Assembly: GCA_934503275.1 (NCBI GenBank)
Contig: CAKSVD010000002.1
Span: 1 to 64,000, forward strand
DNA: 64,000 bases
Source of the DNA: an uncultured Faecalibacterium sp.
Lineage (GTDB): Bacteria; Bacillota; Clostridia; Oscillospirales; Ruminococcaceae
Reading direction: 5' to 3'
The notes under the pieces were generated by a model. The model worked only from the letters and a program-made list of their open reading frames with translations. It was not told where the DNA came from and ran no database searches. How positions within the stretch are numbered: the first letter of the stretch is position 1; each line of letters starts with the position of its first letter. This document shows, one piece after another, positions 16,906-25,325 of the stretch. The position numbers and the translations under genes were made by a program.

Positions 16906-18339
16906 ATGAAAAAGATCTCTCGTCGTAATTTCCTGCTCGCTTCCGGTGTTGTAACGATCGGTGCTGCTCTGGCAGCCTGCGGCGGCAATTCCTCCAGCAG
17001 CACTGCTGCTTCCTCTGCTGCTCCTGCATCCTCTGCAGCCGCTTCTGCCGAGGGCAAGGTGCTGAACATCTGGTGCTGGAATGATGAGTTCCAGAGCCGC
17101 TTCAACGACTACTATCCCGAGGTCAAGGAGATCGCAGCCGACAAGTCCACCACCACCCTGAAGGACGGCACCACCGTGAAGTGGACCATTAACGCCAACG
17201 AGAACAACAACTACCAGAACAAACTGGATGAGGCTTTGCTGAATCAGGACTCCGCTGCCGATGACGACAAGATCGACATCTTCCTGATCGAGGCTGACTA
17301 TGCTCTGAAGTATGTGGACTCCGACTACGTTCTGGATGTCAAGAAGGATATCGGCCTGACCGATTCCGATCTGGCCGGTCAGTACCAGTACACCAAGGAT
17401 ATCGTTTCTGTGGACGGCAGCCAGCGTGGCACCACATGGCAGGCTACCCCGGGTCTGTTCGCATACCGCCGCAGCATTGCCAAGGACGTGCTGGGCACCG
17501 ATGACCCCGCTGAGGTGCAGACCTACCTGTCCGACTGGGATAAGTTCAACGATGTAGCTGCCAAGGCTGCTGCCAAGGGCTACAAGATGCTGTCCGGCTT
17601 TGACGATGCTTACCGCACCTTCTCCAACAACGTCTCCGCACCTTGGGTCACCGGTACCACCGTTACCGTGGACGAAAACCTGATGAAGTGGGTGGACCAG
17701 ACCAAGGAGTACACCGACAAGGGCTACAACAACAAGTCCAGCCTGTGGGACAGCCAGTGGGCTTCCGATCAGGGCCCCACCGGTAAGGTGTTCGGCTTCT
17801 TCTACTCCACTTGGGGCATCAACTTCACCCTGCTGGGCAACTCTTTGGAAACTCCTACCGCTGAGGGCGGCAAGGAAGAGGTTGGCAACGGCATCTACGG
17901 CGACTACGCTGTGTGCGAAGGCCCTCAGCCCTACTACTGGGGCGGCACCTGGATCTGCGGCGCAGCCGGCAGCGACAACCTTGAGACCATCAAGGACGTT
18001 ATGCTGAAGTTGACCTGCGATGAAGCCATCATGAAGCAGATCACCATGGATACGCAGGACTACACCAACAACGAGAAGGCCATGGAAGAGATCGCCAGCA
18101 GCGATTACAAGTCCGACTTCCTCGGCGGCCAGAACCACATCGCTCTGTTTGCAGAGGCTGCAACCAAGATCGATATGTCCAATGCTGGCCCGTACGATCA
18201 GGGCCTGAACGAGAGCTTCCAGAACGCTTTCAAGGATTACTTCACCGGCAACGTGGAGGAGGATGCCGCCAAGGCAAACTTCGAGACCGCTATCAAGGAG
18301 AAGTACCCCGAACTGACCGACGTGGTCTGGCCCGCATAA
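16906..18339 (+). CDS. Sugar ABC transporter substrate-binding lipoprotein
   Basis: 477 residues. The N-terminus MKKISRRNFLLASGVVTIG...ALAACGG shows a twin-arginine-like pair, a hydrophobic stretch and a lipobox whose Cys (about residue 25) becomes the lipid anchor, followed by a Ser/Ala-rich linker. The mature part (LNIWCWNDEFQSRF, WGGTWICGAAGSDN) is a family-1 type carbohydrate-binding protein. GGAGG precedes the ATG. With the two permeases downstream and the GH94 gene nearby, cellobiose or cellodextrins are the likely ligands. No ATPase is encoded here, so a shared MsmK-type ATPase elsewhere is expected. Confidence 0.92.
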   Translation: MKKISRRNFLLASGVVTIGAALAACGGNSSSSTAASSAAPASSAAASAEGKVLNIWCWNDEFQSRFNDYYPEVKEIAADKSTTTLKDGTTVKWTINANENNNYQNKLDEALLNQDSAADDDKIDIFLIEADYALKYVDSDYVLDVKKDIGLTDSDLAGQYQYTKDIVSVDGSQRGTTWQATPGLFAYRRSIAKDVLGTDDPAEVQTYLSDWDKFNDVAAKAAAKGYKMLSGFDDAYRTFSNNVSAPWVTGTTVTVDENLMKWVDQTKEYTDKGYNNKSSLWDSQWASDQGPTGKVFGFFYSTWGINFTLLGNSLETPTAEGGKEEVGNGIYGDYAVCEGPQPYYWGGTWICGAAGSDNLETIKDVMLKLTCDEAIMKQITMDTQDYTNNEKAMEEIASSDYKSDFLGGQNHIALFAEAATKIDMSNAGPYDQGLNESFQNAFKDYFTGNVEEDAAKANFETAIKEKYPELTDVVWPA

Positions 18340-18369
18340 GTGGTTCCACTCCGAACTGAAAATTGAAGC

Positions 18370-18408
18370 AAAGGGGCGGGCGGCGTATCTCGCCCGCCCC
18401 TTTGGTTT
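18370..18408 (+). terminator. Partial terminator between binding protein and permeases
   Basis: A perfect 13-bp stem, AAAGGGGCGGGCG with CGCCCGCCCCTTT, followed by GGTTTTG. Such a hairpin usually lets the binding protein be made in excess over the permeases. Confidence 0.8.
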
Positions 18409-18436
18409 TGCTGTGACCCGGCAGGAGGGAGATCTC

Positions 18437-19414
18437 ATGGGAGAAAAAACAAAAAAGAAAGGGTCGATCAGCTACGCGAAATGGGGCTATATCTTCATTG
18501 CACCGTTCTTTATCATCTTCGCGGTATTCCAGCTGATCCCTCTGGCATCCACCATCTATTACAGCTTTTTTGAGTATTACCGCAGCGGCCTGAAGATCAT
18601 CGGACCCAGCTTTGTGGGCCTGAAGAACTACATCACCCTGTTCGCGACCGATCTGCCCAAGTATTTTGGCAACACGCTGATTTTGTGGATCATCGGCTTT
18701 ATCCCGCAGATCATCGTCTCGCTGCTGCTGGCGGCATGGTTCACCGACCTGCGGCTGAAGCTGAAGGGACAGACCTTCTTCAAGACGGTCATCTATATGC
18801 CCAACCTGATCATGGCCTCGGCCTTCGCAATGCTGTTCTTCGCCTTGTTCTCGGATAACGGCCCGGTGAACGCAGTGCTGCTGAGCATGGGCTGGATCAA
18901 GACCCCCATCAGCTTTTTGAATACCGTGTGGGGCAACCGTGGCCTTGTGGGCCTGATGAACTTCCTGATGTGGTTCGGCAACACCACCATCATGCTGATG
19001 GCAGCCATTATGGGCGTGGATCCCACCCTGTACGAGGCTGCGGAACTGGACGGCTGCACCCCGAAGCAGATGTTCTGGAAGATCACCCTGCCCCTGATCC
19101 GCCCCATTCTGGTCTATGTGATGATCACCTCCATGATCGGCGGCCTGCAGATGTTCGATGTGCCGCAGATCTTGACCAACGGCAAGGGCGGCCCCGACCG
19201 TACCTCCACCACCATGATCATGTACCTGAATAACCACCTGTTCAGCAAGAACTACGGCATGGCCGGTGCAGTATCTGTGGTGCTGTTCCTTGTGTGTGCA
19301 GTGCTGTGCGTTGTCGTGTACTTCTCGCTGACCAAGGAGGATGACGGCCTGACCAAGGCCCAGCGCAAGGAACTGAAGGCAGCCAAAAAGGCTGCTGCCA
19401 AAGGAGGGAAATAA
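18437..19414 (+). CDS. Sugar ABC transporter permease (MalF type)
   Basis: 325 residues from the ATG at 18437, which has GGAGGGAG 5 nt upstream; the reading from 18413 would begin inside the terminator region. Six hydrophobic segments are visible, starting YIFIAPFFIIFAVFQLIPLA. The EAA loop EAAELDGCTPKQMFWKITLPLIRP, which docks with the ATPase, lies near residue 205. An Ala/Lys-rich tail ends the protein. Transports sugar across the membrane with the next gene product. Confidence 0.94.
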   Translation: MGEKTKKKGSISYAKWGYIFIAPFFIIFAVFQLIPLASTIYYSFFEYYRSGLKIIGPSFVGLKNYITLFATDLPKYFGNTLILWIIGFIPQIIVSLLLAAWFTDLRLKLKGQTFFKTVIYMPNLIMASAFAMLFFALFSDNGPVNAVLLSMGWIKTPISFLNTVWGNRGLVGLMNFLMWFGNTTIMLMAAIMGVDPTLYEAAELDGCTPKQMFWKITLPLIRPILVYVMITSMIGGLQMFDVPQILTNGKGGPDRTSTTMIMYLNNHLFSKNYGMAGAVSVVLFLVCAVLCVVVYFSLTKEDDGLTKAQRKELKAAKKAAAKGGK

Positions 19415-19416
19415 GT

Positions 19417-20283
19417 ATGGCACATACGCCTAAAAACCAGTCCGAAAAGGCGATTTTGACCGCCCGCCGTGCATGGTGCTATCTGGTGCTGGTGCTGATC
19501 AGCTTTCTGTGCCTGTTCTTCTTCTATGTGCTGGTCATCAACTCCACCCGCACCCATTTCGAGATCCAGAAGGGCTTTTCGCTGATGCCGGGTAAGTCCA
19601 TCATCACAAACCTCCGCAACGTGCTTACGGATGCCAACATCCCCGTGATGAGCGGCATCCGCAACAGCCTGCTGGTGTCTGCCTGCTCGGCAGCGCTCAG
19701 CGTCTACTTCTCGGCACTGACGGCCTACGGCATCTACGCCTATAACTTTAAGTTCAAAAAGGCCGCTTTTGCCCTGATCCTACTCATCATGACCATGCCC
19801 ACACAGGTGTCCGCACTGGGCTTTCTGCAGTTGATCTCCAAGATGGGGCTGAAAAACAGCTTCATCCCTCTGATCGTCCCCAGCATTGCGGCACCCACCG
19901 TGTTCTTCTTCATGAAGCAGTATCTGGATGCCTCCCTTCCCATGGAGATCGTGGAAGCCGCCCGCATTGACGGTGCAGGCGAGTTCTATACCTTTAATAA
20001 GATCGTGCTGCCCATCATGAAGCCGGCTCTGGCTGTGCAGGCCATCTTCTCCTTCGTGGCCAGCTGGAACAACTACTTCATCCCGGCTCTGGTGCTGGAC
20101 ACCGCCGACAAAAAGACCCTGCCCATCCTGATCGCTCAGCTGCGCAGCGCGGACTTCCTGAAGTTCGATATGGGCAAAGTGTACATGATGGTGGCCATCG
20201 CCATTCTGCCGGTCATCATCGTCTACCTGCTGCTGTCCAAGTTCATCGTCCGCGGCGTTGCTCTTGGTGGCGTTAAAGGCTAA
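19417..20283 (+). CDS. Sugar ABC transporter permease (MalG type)
   Basis: 288 residues, six hydrophobic segments. The EAA loop EAARIDGAGEFYTFNKIVLPIMKPALA is present near residue 185. The gene starts 2 nt after the stop of the preceding permease, with AAAGGAGGG upstream, so the two are co-translated. Partner of the MalF-type permease and the lipoprotein. Confidence 0.94.
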   Translation: MAHTPKNQSEKAILTARRAWCYLVLVLISFLCLFFFYVLVINSTRTHFEIQKGFSLMPGKSIITNLRNVLTDANIPVMSGIRNSLLVSACSAALSVYFSALTAYGIYAYNFKFKKAAFALILLIMTMPTQVSALGFLQLISKMGLKNSFIPLIVPSIAAPTVFFFMKQYLDASLPMEIVEAARIDGAGEFYTFNKIVLPIMKPALAVQAIFSFVASWNNYFIPALVLDTADKKTLPILIAQLRSADFLKFDMGKVYMMVAIAILPVIIVYLLLSKFIVRGVALGGVKG

Positions 20284-20437
20284 AATTGCGACCGCCGCCT
20301 GCGGCGGAAACAGGGAGCAATTTTTGGCGCAGCGGTCTGCAAGACGCGAGACCCGCCCAAGGGTCGAAGCGGATGCAGGGCACCGCAAGAGGTTTTAAGC
20401 GAACAATAACACCTTCATTTCTCTGTTACAGCATAGC

Positions 20438-20471
20438 AAAGCCCCCGAGGGTCACACCCTCGGGGGCTTTG
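20438..20471. terminator. Bidirectional terminator after the sugar importer
   Basis: AAAGCCCCCGAGGGT and ACCCTCGGGGGCTTT form a 15-bp stem with a short loop; T or A runs flank both sides, also serving def on the minus strand. Confidence 0.9.
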
Positions 20472-20485
20472 TGCGTGATAAAAGC

Positions 20486-20896
20486 TTAAATCAATATTCC
20501 ATCGCAATGGTCGATTTCGTGCTGGATGATCTGTGCCGTCCAGCCGGTAAAGGTCTTGATGTGGGGTTTGCCGTCCGCCGTCTGGTACTGCACCTTGATG
20601 CTCTGCCAGCGCTTTGTTTTCCGCACGCCCTCCAGGGAAAGACAGCCCTCCTCGGCTTCGTACGGGCCGGACTTTTTCAGGATGACCGGGTTGAACAGCA
20701 CTAAATACCCGTCCTCAGCCTCCACCGCGATGATGCGCTTGAGCACGCCGATCATGTTGGCGGCCATGCCCACACAGCCGTCGGCGTGGGCGGTCAGGGT
20801 CTCCAGTAAGTCCCGCGCAACGGGAGCATCCTCCGGGGTGGCAGGGGCAGACTTCTGCGCCAGAAACAGCGGGTCGTGCATGATGGGCTGGATCAT
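20486..20896 (-). CDS. def: Peptide deformylase, short clostridial type
   Basis: 136 residues. It removes the formyl group from the first methionine of new proteins. Metal-site motifs are EEGCLSLEG (Cys ligand) and QHEIDHCDG (two His and the catalytic Glu). The first motif reads GMAANMIG instead of GLAAPQIG, so the usual oxyanion-stabilising Gln is Met; this variant recurs in short Firmicutes deformylases as far as I recall, so activity is plausible but not certain. It starts 13 nt after brnQ ends and is co-transcribed with it. Confidence 0.88.
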   Translation of the reverse strand: MIQPIMHDPLFLAQKSAPATPEDAPVARDLLETLTAHADGCVGMAANMIGVLKRIIAVEAEDGYLVLFNPVILKKSGPYEAEEGCLSLEGVRKTKRWQSIKVQYQTADGKPHIKTFTGWTAQIIQHEIDHCDGILI

Positions 20897-20909
20897 AGTA
20901 AAATCTCCT

Positions 20910-22190
20910 TTATTCTTCAGTGCGGCTTAAAAAGATGCCTGCCAGCAGCCCGACGACCGCCGGGAGCACCCAGCCAAAGCCCAGTGCCGCCAGCGGCAGG
21001 GCGTTGGCAAGAGCGGAAAGCGGGCCAAGCGGCAGCGCGGCAGCGATGCTCTGCACGGCGGTGCAGCCGATGCACAGCGGGTAGACCCGGCGGCGCTGCT
21101 CCAGCCCGGGTACAAAGGAAAGTGCGACCAGCACAATGGCCACCGGGTATAGCGCGTTGAGCACCGGGACGGATAACCGCAGGATCTCTGCCAGCCCCAG
21201 ATTTGCGATCAGCATACTGGCAGCGGCAAAAAAGGCGGCAAGGGCAGGGTAAGGGATGCGGGGCAGCAGGGTGTGGAAATACTCGCCTACACAGGCGATC
21301 AGCCCCACACAGGTGTTGAAGCAGGCCAGCATAAAGATGGCCGCAAGCAGCACCAGCCCCGCCTTGCCGAACAGCCGCTCGGCAAGCACGGTCAGCACCT
21401 CGGCACCGGTGGCAAGGCCGGGCAAGGCGGCACCGGTCAGTGCGCCGGCGTGTCCCAGCATGGCGTAGACCGCCAGCAGCAGCCCGCCCGCCACAAGCCC
21501 GGCGCGGATGGCACTGCGCTGCACGTCCTGCTCCCGGGCAACGCCCTGCGCCCGGATGTTCATGGCGATGACTGCGCCAAAGTTCAGTGCTGCAAGGGCG
21601 TCCATGGTCTGGTAGCCGTACAATACGCCCGGTAAAACGACTGCGGAACGATACGCCTCGGTGGGTGCACCGTACTGCGCCGCCAGCGGGTGCAGCAGGC
21701 AGCCGCCGAACAGGATCAGAATCAGAACCAGCAGGCAGGGGCAGAGCAGCCTGCCCAGCCAGCGGGTGAGTCTGTCCGGGTGCAGCGCCACCAGAAAGGC
21801 TGCGCCAAAGAACAGCACAGAGTACCCCAACTGCAGCCCGACGCTGCTGCCCAGCAGCGGGGTGAGCATGGCAAAGGAGGTGCTTGCAGTGCGCGGAATG
21901 GCCAGACACGGCCCGATGGACAGATAGATCAAAATCATGAACACCTGCGCGAACACCGGATGTACCCGCCCGGCAAGCTTGTCCAGACCATCGGCGCGTG
22001 CCACCGCGATGACCCCTGCAACGGGCAGCCCCACGGCACTGAGGGCAAGCCCCAGAAAGGCGGGCCAGAGGTTTATTCCGGCCTTTGCCCCCAGATCGGG
22101 CGGGAAGATCAGGTTGCCTGCCCCGAAAAACATGGAAAACAACGTAAAACCGACAAGCAGCAGCTTGCGGCCCTTAAGCGCTTGTGTCAA
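20910..22190 (-). CDS. brnQ: Branched-chain amino acid carrier, BrnQ/LIVCS family
   Basis: 426 residues with about twelve hydrophobic segments. The N-terminal GFTLFSMFFGAGNLIFPPDLGAKAG is the family signature. It imports leucine, isoleucine or valine with a cation. The start is TTG at 22190, with GAGGGG 7 nt upstream and no better ATG. First gene of a two-gene unit with def, under a strong promoter that overlaps a palindrome. Confidence 0.93.
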   Translation of the reverse strand: MTQALKGRKLLLVGFTLFSMFFGAGNLIFPPDLGAKAGINLWPAFLGLALSAVGLPVAGVIAVARADGLDKLAGRVHPVFAQVFMILIYLSIGPCLAIPRTASTSFAMLTPLLGSSVGLQLGYSVLFFGAAFLVALHPDRLTRWLGRLLCPCLLVLILILFGGCLLHPLAAQYGAPTEAYRSAVVLPGVLYGYQTMDALAALNFGAVIAMNIRAQGVAREQDVQRSAIRAGLVAGGLLLAVYAMLGHAGALTGAALPGLATGAEVLTVLAERLFGKAGLVLLAAIFMLACFNTCVGLIACVGEYFHTLLPRIPYPALAAFFAAASMLIANLGLAEILRLSVPVLNALYPVAIVLVALSFVPGLEQRRRVYPLCIGCTAVQSIAAALPLGPLSALANALPLAALGFGWVLPAVVGLLAGIFLSRTEE

Positions 22191-22238
22191 TACCGTCCCC
22201 TCTTTCCTGCGCCGGTGCCAAGGTGCACCGTATACTGT

Positions 22239-22271
22239 ATCCAGTTTACACTGGATGCAAATTCATGTCAA
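22239..22271 (-). promoter_or_regulatory. brnQ promoter with palindromic operator
   Basis: Minus strand: TTGACA (22266-22271), 17-bp spacer, TAAACT (22243-22248). A perfect 7-4-7 palindrome, ATCCAGT-TTAC-ACTGGAT (22239-22256), covers the -10 box. A repressor responding to amino-acid supply is a reasonable guess. Confidence 0.75.
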
Positions 22272-22357
22272 GCATACAACAGCTGAACAAAAGTATATAC
22301 AACGCGAGCCGCCCCGCCGCAGGTGGTGCACAGGTCATTCCCCTTTGCGGGACGGTA

Positions 22358-22366
22358 TGGTATACT
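22358..22366 (+). promoter_or_regulatory. Extended -10 promoter for the ABC importer genes
   Basis: TGG followed by TATACT at 22361-22366, inside the palindrome GGTATACTATACC. About 35 bp upstream of the ATG; no clear -35 box. Confidence 0.5.
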
Positions 22367-22400
22367 ATACCTTATAATAGGCAGGGGAAGAGGGCAGTTT

Positions 22401-23171
22401 ATGAAGCAGAACAAGCAATTTTTTCGCCATCTGCTGGCGGTGGCGTTCTGGCTGGCGGTCTGGCAGGCCGCAGCTATGGTCATCGGGCAGGAGGTGTTTT
22501 TGGTATCGCCGGTGCAGGCGCTGCGCACCTTGGTGCAGCTGCTGCCAAGGGCAGATTTCTGGCAGCGGGTGGGCTTCAGTTCCGGGCGTATTCTGCTGGG
22601 CTTTGTGCTGGGCGCAGTGGTCGGCGTGGTGCTGGCGGTGTGTGCCGCCCGGTGGAGCGCCGCCGATGCGCTGCTGGCTCCGGTGATGCAGCTGGTCAAG
22701 GCTACGCCGGTGGCAAGCTTTATCATTCTGGCACTGGTCTGGGTGCGGGGCAGCGCCCTTTCGGTGCTCATCAGCTTTCTGATGGTGCTGCCGGTGCTGT
22801 ACGGCGCGGTGCGCACCGGTATTGCCGGGGCAGACAGGCAGCTGCTGGAAATGGCGGCGGTGTTCCGTTTGCCTGCGGGGCGCCGCCTGCGGGCGATCTG
22901 GCTGCCGGCGGTGCTTCCGGCTTTCCGGCAGGGGTGCAGCGTGGCGCTGGGCATCTGCTGGAAAAGCGGCGTGGCAGCCGAGGTCATCGGTCTGCCCAAC
23001 GGCAGCATCGGCGATGCGCTCTACCGTGCCAAGATCACCCTTGCCACCGGAGAACTGTTTGCGTGGACCTTTGTCATCATCCTGCTGAGCGCAGGCTTTG
23101 AAAAGCTGTTCCTGTTTGCACTGGATAAAGCCGTAGGCGCAGTGCTGGGAGAGGAGGGGGCAAAATGCTGA
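22401..23171 (+). CDS. ABC transporter permease, NitT/TauT (SsuC/ThiX) type
   Basis: 256 residues from the ATG at 22401 (AGAGGG upstream). Six hydrophobic segments and the EAA-like loop AAVFRLPAGRRLRAIWLPAVLPAFRQG are visible; the GICWKSGVAAEVIGLPNGSIGDALY stretch is typical of permeases for sulfonates, nitrate, or pyrimidine precursors. The substrate cannot be read from the permease. No binding protein is encoded beside it, which is unusual for this class. It overlaps the ATPase gene by 7 nt. Confidence 0.88.
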   Translation: MKQNKQFFRHLLAVAFWLAVWQAAAMVIGQEVFLVSPVQALRTLVQLLPRADFWQRVGFSSGRILLGFVLGAVVGVVLAVCAARWSAADALLAPVMQLVKATPVASFIILALVWVRGSALSVLISFLMVLPVLYGAVRTGIAGADRQLLEMAAVFRLPAGRRLRAIWLPAVLPAFRQGCSVALGICWKSGVAAEVIGLPNGSIGDALYRAKITLATGELFAWTFVIILLSAGFEKLFLFALDKAVGAVLGEEGAKC

Positions 23172-23749
23172 AGCTTCAACATTTGACGAAGCGGTTCGGT
23201 GCAGCGCCGCTCTTCACCGACCTGTGCATGGAGGTGGACGCCCCCGTGGTGCTGTGGGCACCCAGCGGCTGGGGCAAGACCACCCTGCTGCGCATCCTGA
23301 TGGGGCTGGAGCGCCCCACCACCGGCAGCGTGGAGGGCGTAGGCCGGGTGGCGGCGGTCTTTCAGGAGGATCGCCTTTGCCCCCAGCTAAACGCGGTGCA
23401 GAACGTCACCTTGGTGCTGCCGGGCACGGAAAACCAGTACAAAGAGCAAATTATATGCGATTTTCAACAGCTTGGAATGGATATTGCCGCCTTGCAGCTG
23501 CCTGCCCGCAGACTTTCCGGCGGGCAAAAGCGGCGGGTGGCGCTGCTGCGGGCGCTGTGGGCACCCAGCGACACCCTGCTATTGGACGAGCCCTTTACCG
23601 GTATGGACCCTGACACCCTGCAGCGGGCGGCGGCGCTGCTGCGGCAGCGCTGCGGGGGCAAGCCGGTGCTGCTGGCCACCCACGACGAAAGCGCTATCCG
23701 CGCCCTTGGCTGGCCGGTGGTGGAACTGGAAAAGCTGGGACGTTCTTGA
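23165..23749 (+). CDS. ABC transporter ATP-binding protein, NitT/TauT type
   Basis: 194 residues, shorter than the usual 240-260. Walker A APSGWGKTT, Q-loop VFQEDRL, signature LSGGQKRR, Walker B LLLDEP with D-loop GMDPDTL, and the switch HDE are all present, so it should hydrolyse ATP. The C-terminus ends soon after the switch, lacking the usual extra helices. Operon partner of the permease immediately upstream. Confidence 0.9.
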   Translation: MLKLQHLTKRFGAAPLFTDLCMEVDAPVVLWAPSGWGKTTLLRILMGLERPTTGSVEGVGRVAAVFQEDRLCPQLNAVQNVTLVLPGTENQYKEQIICDFQQLGMDIAALQLPARRLSGGQKRRVALLRALWAPSDTLLLDEPFTGMDPDTLQRAAALLRQRCGGKPVLLATHDESAIRALGWPVVELEKLGRS

Positions 23750-23800
23750 ATGCCCTCCGCGTCGCTCTGGGCATCATTTAAGGAATCTTTGTTTTAAAAT
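23750..23800 (-). repeat. Two-hairpin dispersed repeat, copy D (partial, reversed)
   Basis: The reverse complement gives AATTTTAAAACAAAGATTCC and a hairpin ATGCCC-AGAGCGACGCGGA-GGGCAT. It begins directly after the ATPase stop codon. Only the second hairpin half of the family is present. Confidence 0.7.
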
Positions 23801-23807
23801 TACCTGA

Positions 23808-23849
23808 AACACAAGGACGAGCAGCCCGTGGGCCGCTCGTCCTTGTGTT
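23808..23849. terminator. Bidirectional terminator
   Basis: ACACAAGGACGAGC pairs with GCTCGTCCTTGTGT around a GC-rich loop. It separates the importer genes from the converging SEDS gene. Confidence 0.85.
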
Positions 23850-23861
23850 ATAGAATATTCT

Positions 23862-25088
23862 TTACCCAAACAGGCTCTTGGTGTTGTGAGAGTATACAGA
23901 AAGGACTAAACCAACACAGATATACAACATAAGCACCGAACTGCCGCCGGCGGAGTAGAAGGGCAAAGTGACGCCGATGACCGGCAGCACCCGCAGGTTC
24001 ATGCCAACGTTCACCGCGATCTGCGCCATCAGCGCGCCGCCGATACCGGCGCAGATGTAGCTGCCCAGCAGATCCTCGCTGCGGGCACCGGTGGCAAAGG
24101 TTTTGATCACCAGCGCCAGCAGAACGCCCAGCACCACGCAGCAGCCCACAAAGCCCGCCACGTTGCCGATCCAGCTGAGGATGAAGTCGTTGTGGGCGTT
24201 GGGCACGCTGTAATACCGGCCGCTGAATAAGCCGTTGCCGAAGATGCCGCCGGAGCCCAGCGCGATCTCGCCGCGCTGCTGCTGGTAGATGATGTTCTTC
24301 CACACCGTCTCGCTGGGTGCCCAGCCGGTGGTGTTTTCCGGGTCCAGCACCGCCAGAATGCGGTACCACTGGTATCCCTTGCCGATCTTATCACTGAAAA
24401 AGGCAAAGGCCACCGCCACGGCAGCGCCAGCCGCCGCAAAGGCTGCAAAGATATATTTCCAACTCAGCCCCGCCGCAAACATCATGCAGCAGCCGATGAT
24501 GCCGTAGATGATGGCCGTGCCGTCGTCACCCTGCACATGGATGATGGCAATGGGCACCAGCAGGTGCAGCAGCAGCTTTGCCAGCTCCTTTGGCTCGTTG
24601 ATGCGGCTGCGCACGTTGTTCAGGTGCATGGCAAAGGTCAGGATAAAGCTGATCTTTGCCAGTTCTGTGGGCTGAAAGGTAAAGCCGCCCAGCTTGTACC
24701 AGGAGTAGTTGTCGGTATCACCGGCGTTGTAGCCGATGGTCAGCGGGCCGATGGATACGTTGCGGATGACCAGCGTGGGCAGCACCAGACCCCACGTCAG
24801 CACAACGTGCACCGGCCACACCTTTACAAGGCTGCGATAGTCCACGCAGGAGAGCAGCAGCGCGATCACGATGCCAATGGCGGCAGCGCCCGCCTGCACC
24901 ATTGCACGGCGGTAGTCGCCAATGCCGATGATGGCACCGGTCACCTCGTCGGTGGCAAAGCCATTGCCCTGCTTGGCTGCCCACGAGGACAGCGCCAGCA
25001 CCGCCATAACACTGCTGAAAATGCACAGCAGCAGATACATCTTATCGGTGCGCTTAAAATATTGTCGAATGCTATCCAAGGAAAGCAC
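23862..25088 (-). CDS. rodA: SEDS family peptidoglycan glycosyltransferase (RodA/FtsW-like)
   Basis: 408 residues with about ten hydrophobic segments. SEDS hallmarks: GGFTFQPTELAKISFILTFA, the long loop with YQQQRGEIALGSGGIFGNGLF, and the C-terminal RVLPVIGVTLPFYSAGGSSVL. It polymerises lipid II during wall growth with a class B penicillin-binding protein. The start is uncertain: GTG at 25088 lies only 2 nt after AAAGG, while a TTG three codons later is better spaced. RodA is favoured over FtsW/SpoVE because no division or mur genes are nearby, but this is a weak argument. Confidence 0.85.
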   Translation of the reverse strand: MLSLDSIRQYFKRTDKMYLLLCIFSSVMAVLALSSWAAKQGNGFATDEVTGAIIGIGDYRRAMVQAGAAAIGIVIALLLSCVDYRSLVKVWPVHVVLTWGLVLPTLVIRNVSIGPLTIGYNAGDTDNYSWYKLGGFTFQPTELAKISFILTFAMHLNNVRSRINEPKELAKLLLHLLVPIAIIHVQGDDGTAIIYGIIGCCMMFAAGLSWKYIFAAFAAAGAAVAVAFAFFSDKIGKGYQWYRILAVLDPENTTGWAPSETVWKNIIYQQQRGEIALGSGGIFGNGLFSGRYYSVPNAHNDFILSWIGNVAGFVGCCVVLGVLLALVIKTFATGARSEDLLGSYICAGIGGALMAQIAVNVGMNLRVLPVIGVTLPFYSAGGSSVLMLYICVGLVLSVYSHNTKSLFG

Positions 25089-25225
25089 CGCCTTTCGTCA
25101 GAACAGTCTGCCGGGGCGTGCCTGCATACAGGCGATAAAAACCCAGCATACTGCTATTATACACAAACCTTTGCACCAATGCAATGCGCCAGGTGTGACG
25201 GAATGGTAAAACATTGCCGGGGTGC

Positions 25226-25254
25226 TTGACAAAGCCCCGGCAGCAGCCTACAAT
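25226..25254 (+). promoter_or_regulatory. Promoter of the secreted caspase-fold-like protein
   Basis: TTGACA (25226-25231), 17-bp spacer, TACAAT (25249-25254). Confidence 0.85.
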
Positions 25255-25325
25255 GAACCTGTGGACGCAGCCTTGCGTACAACAGCCCCGGCGGCGTGCC
25301 GGGGGAGAGGAACGGAAAAGAAGAA

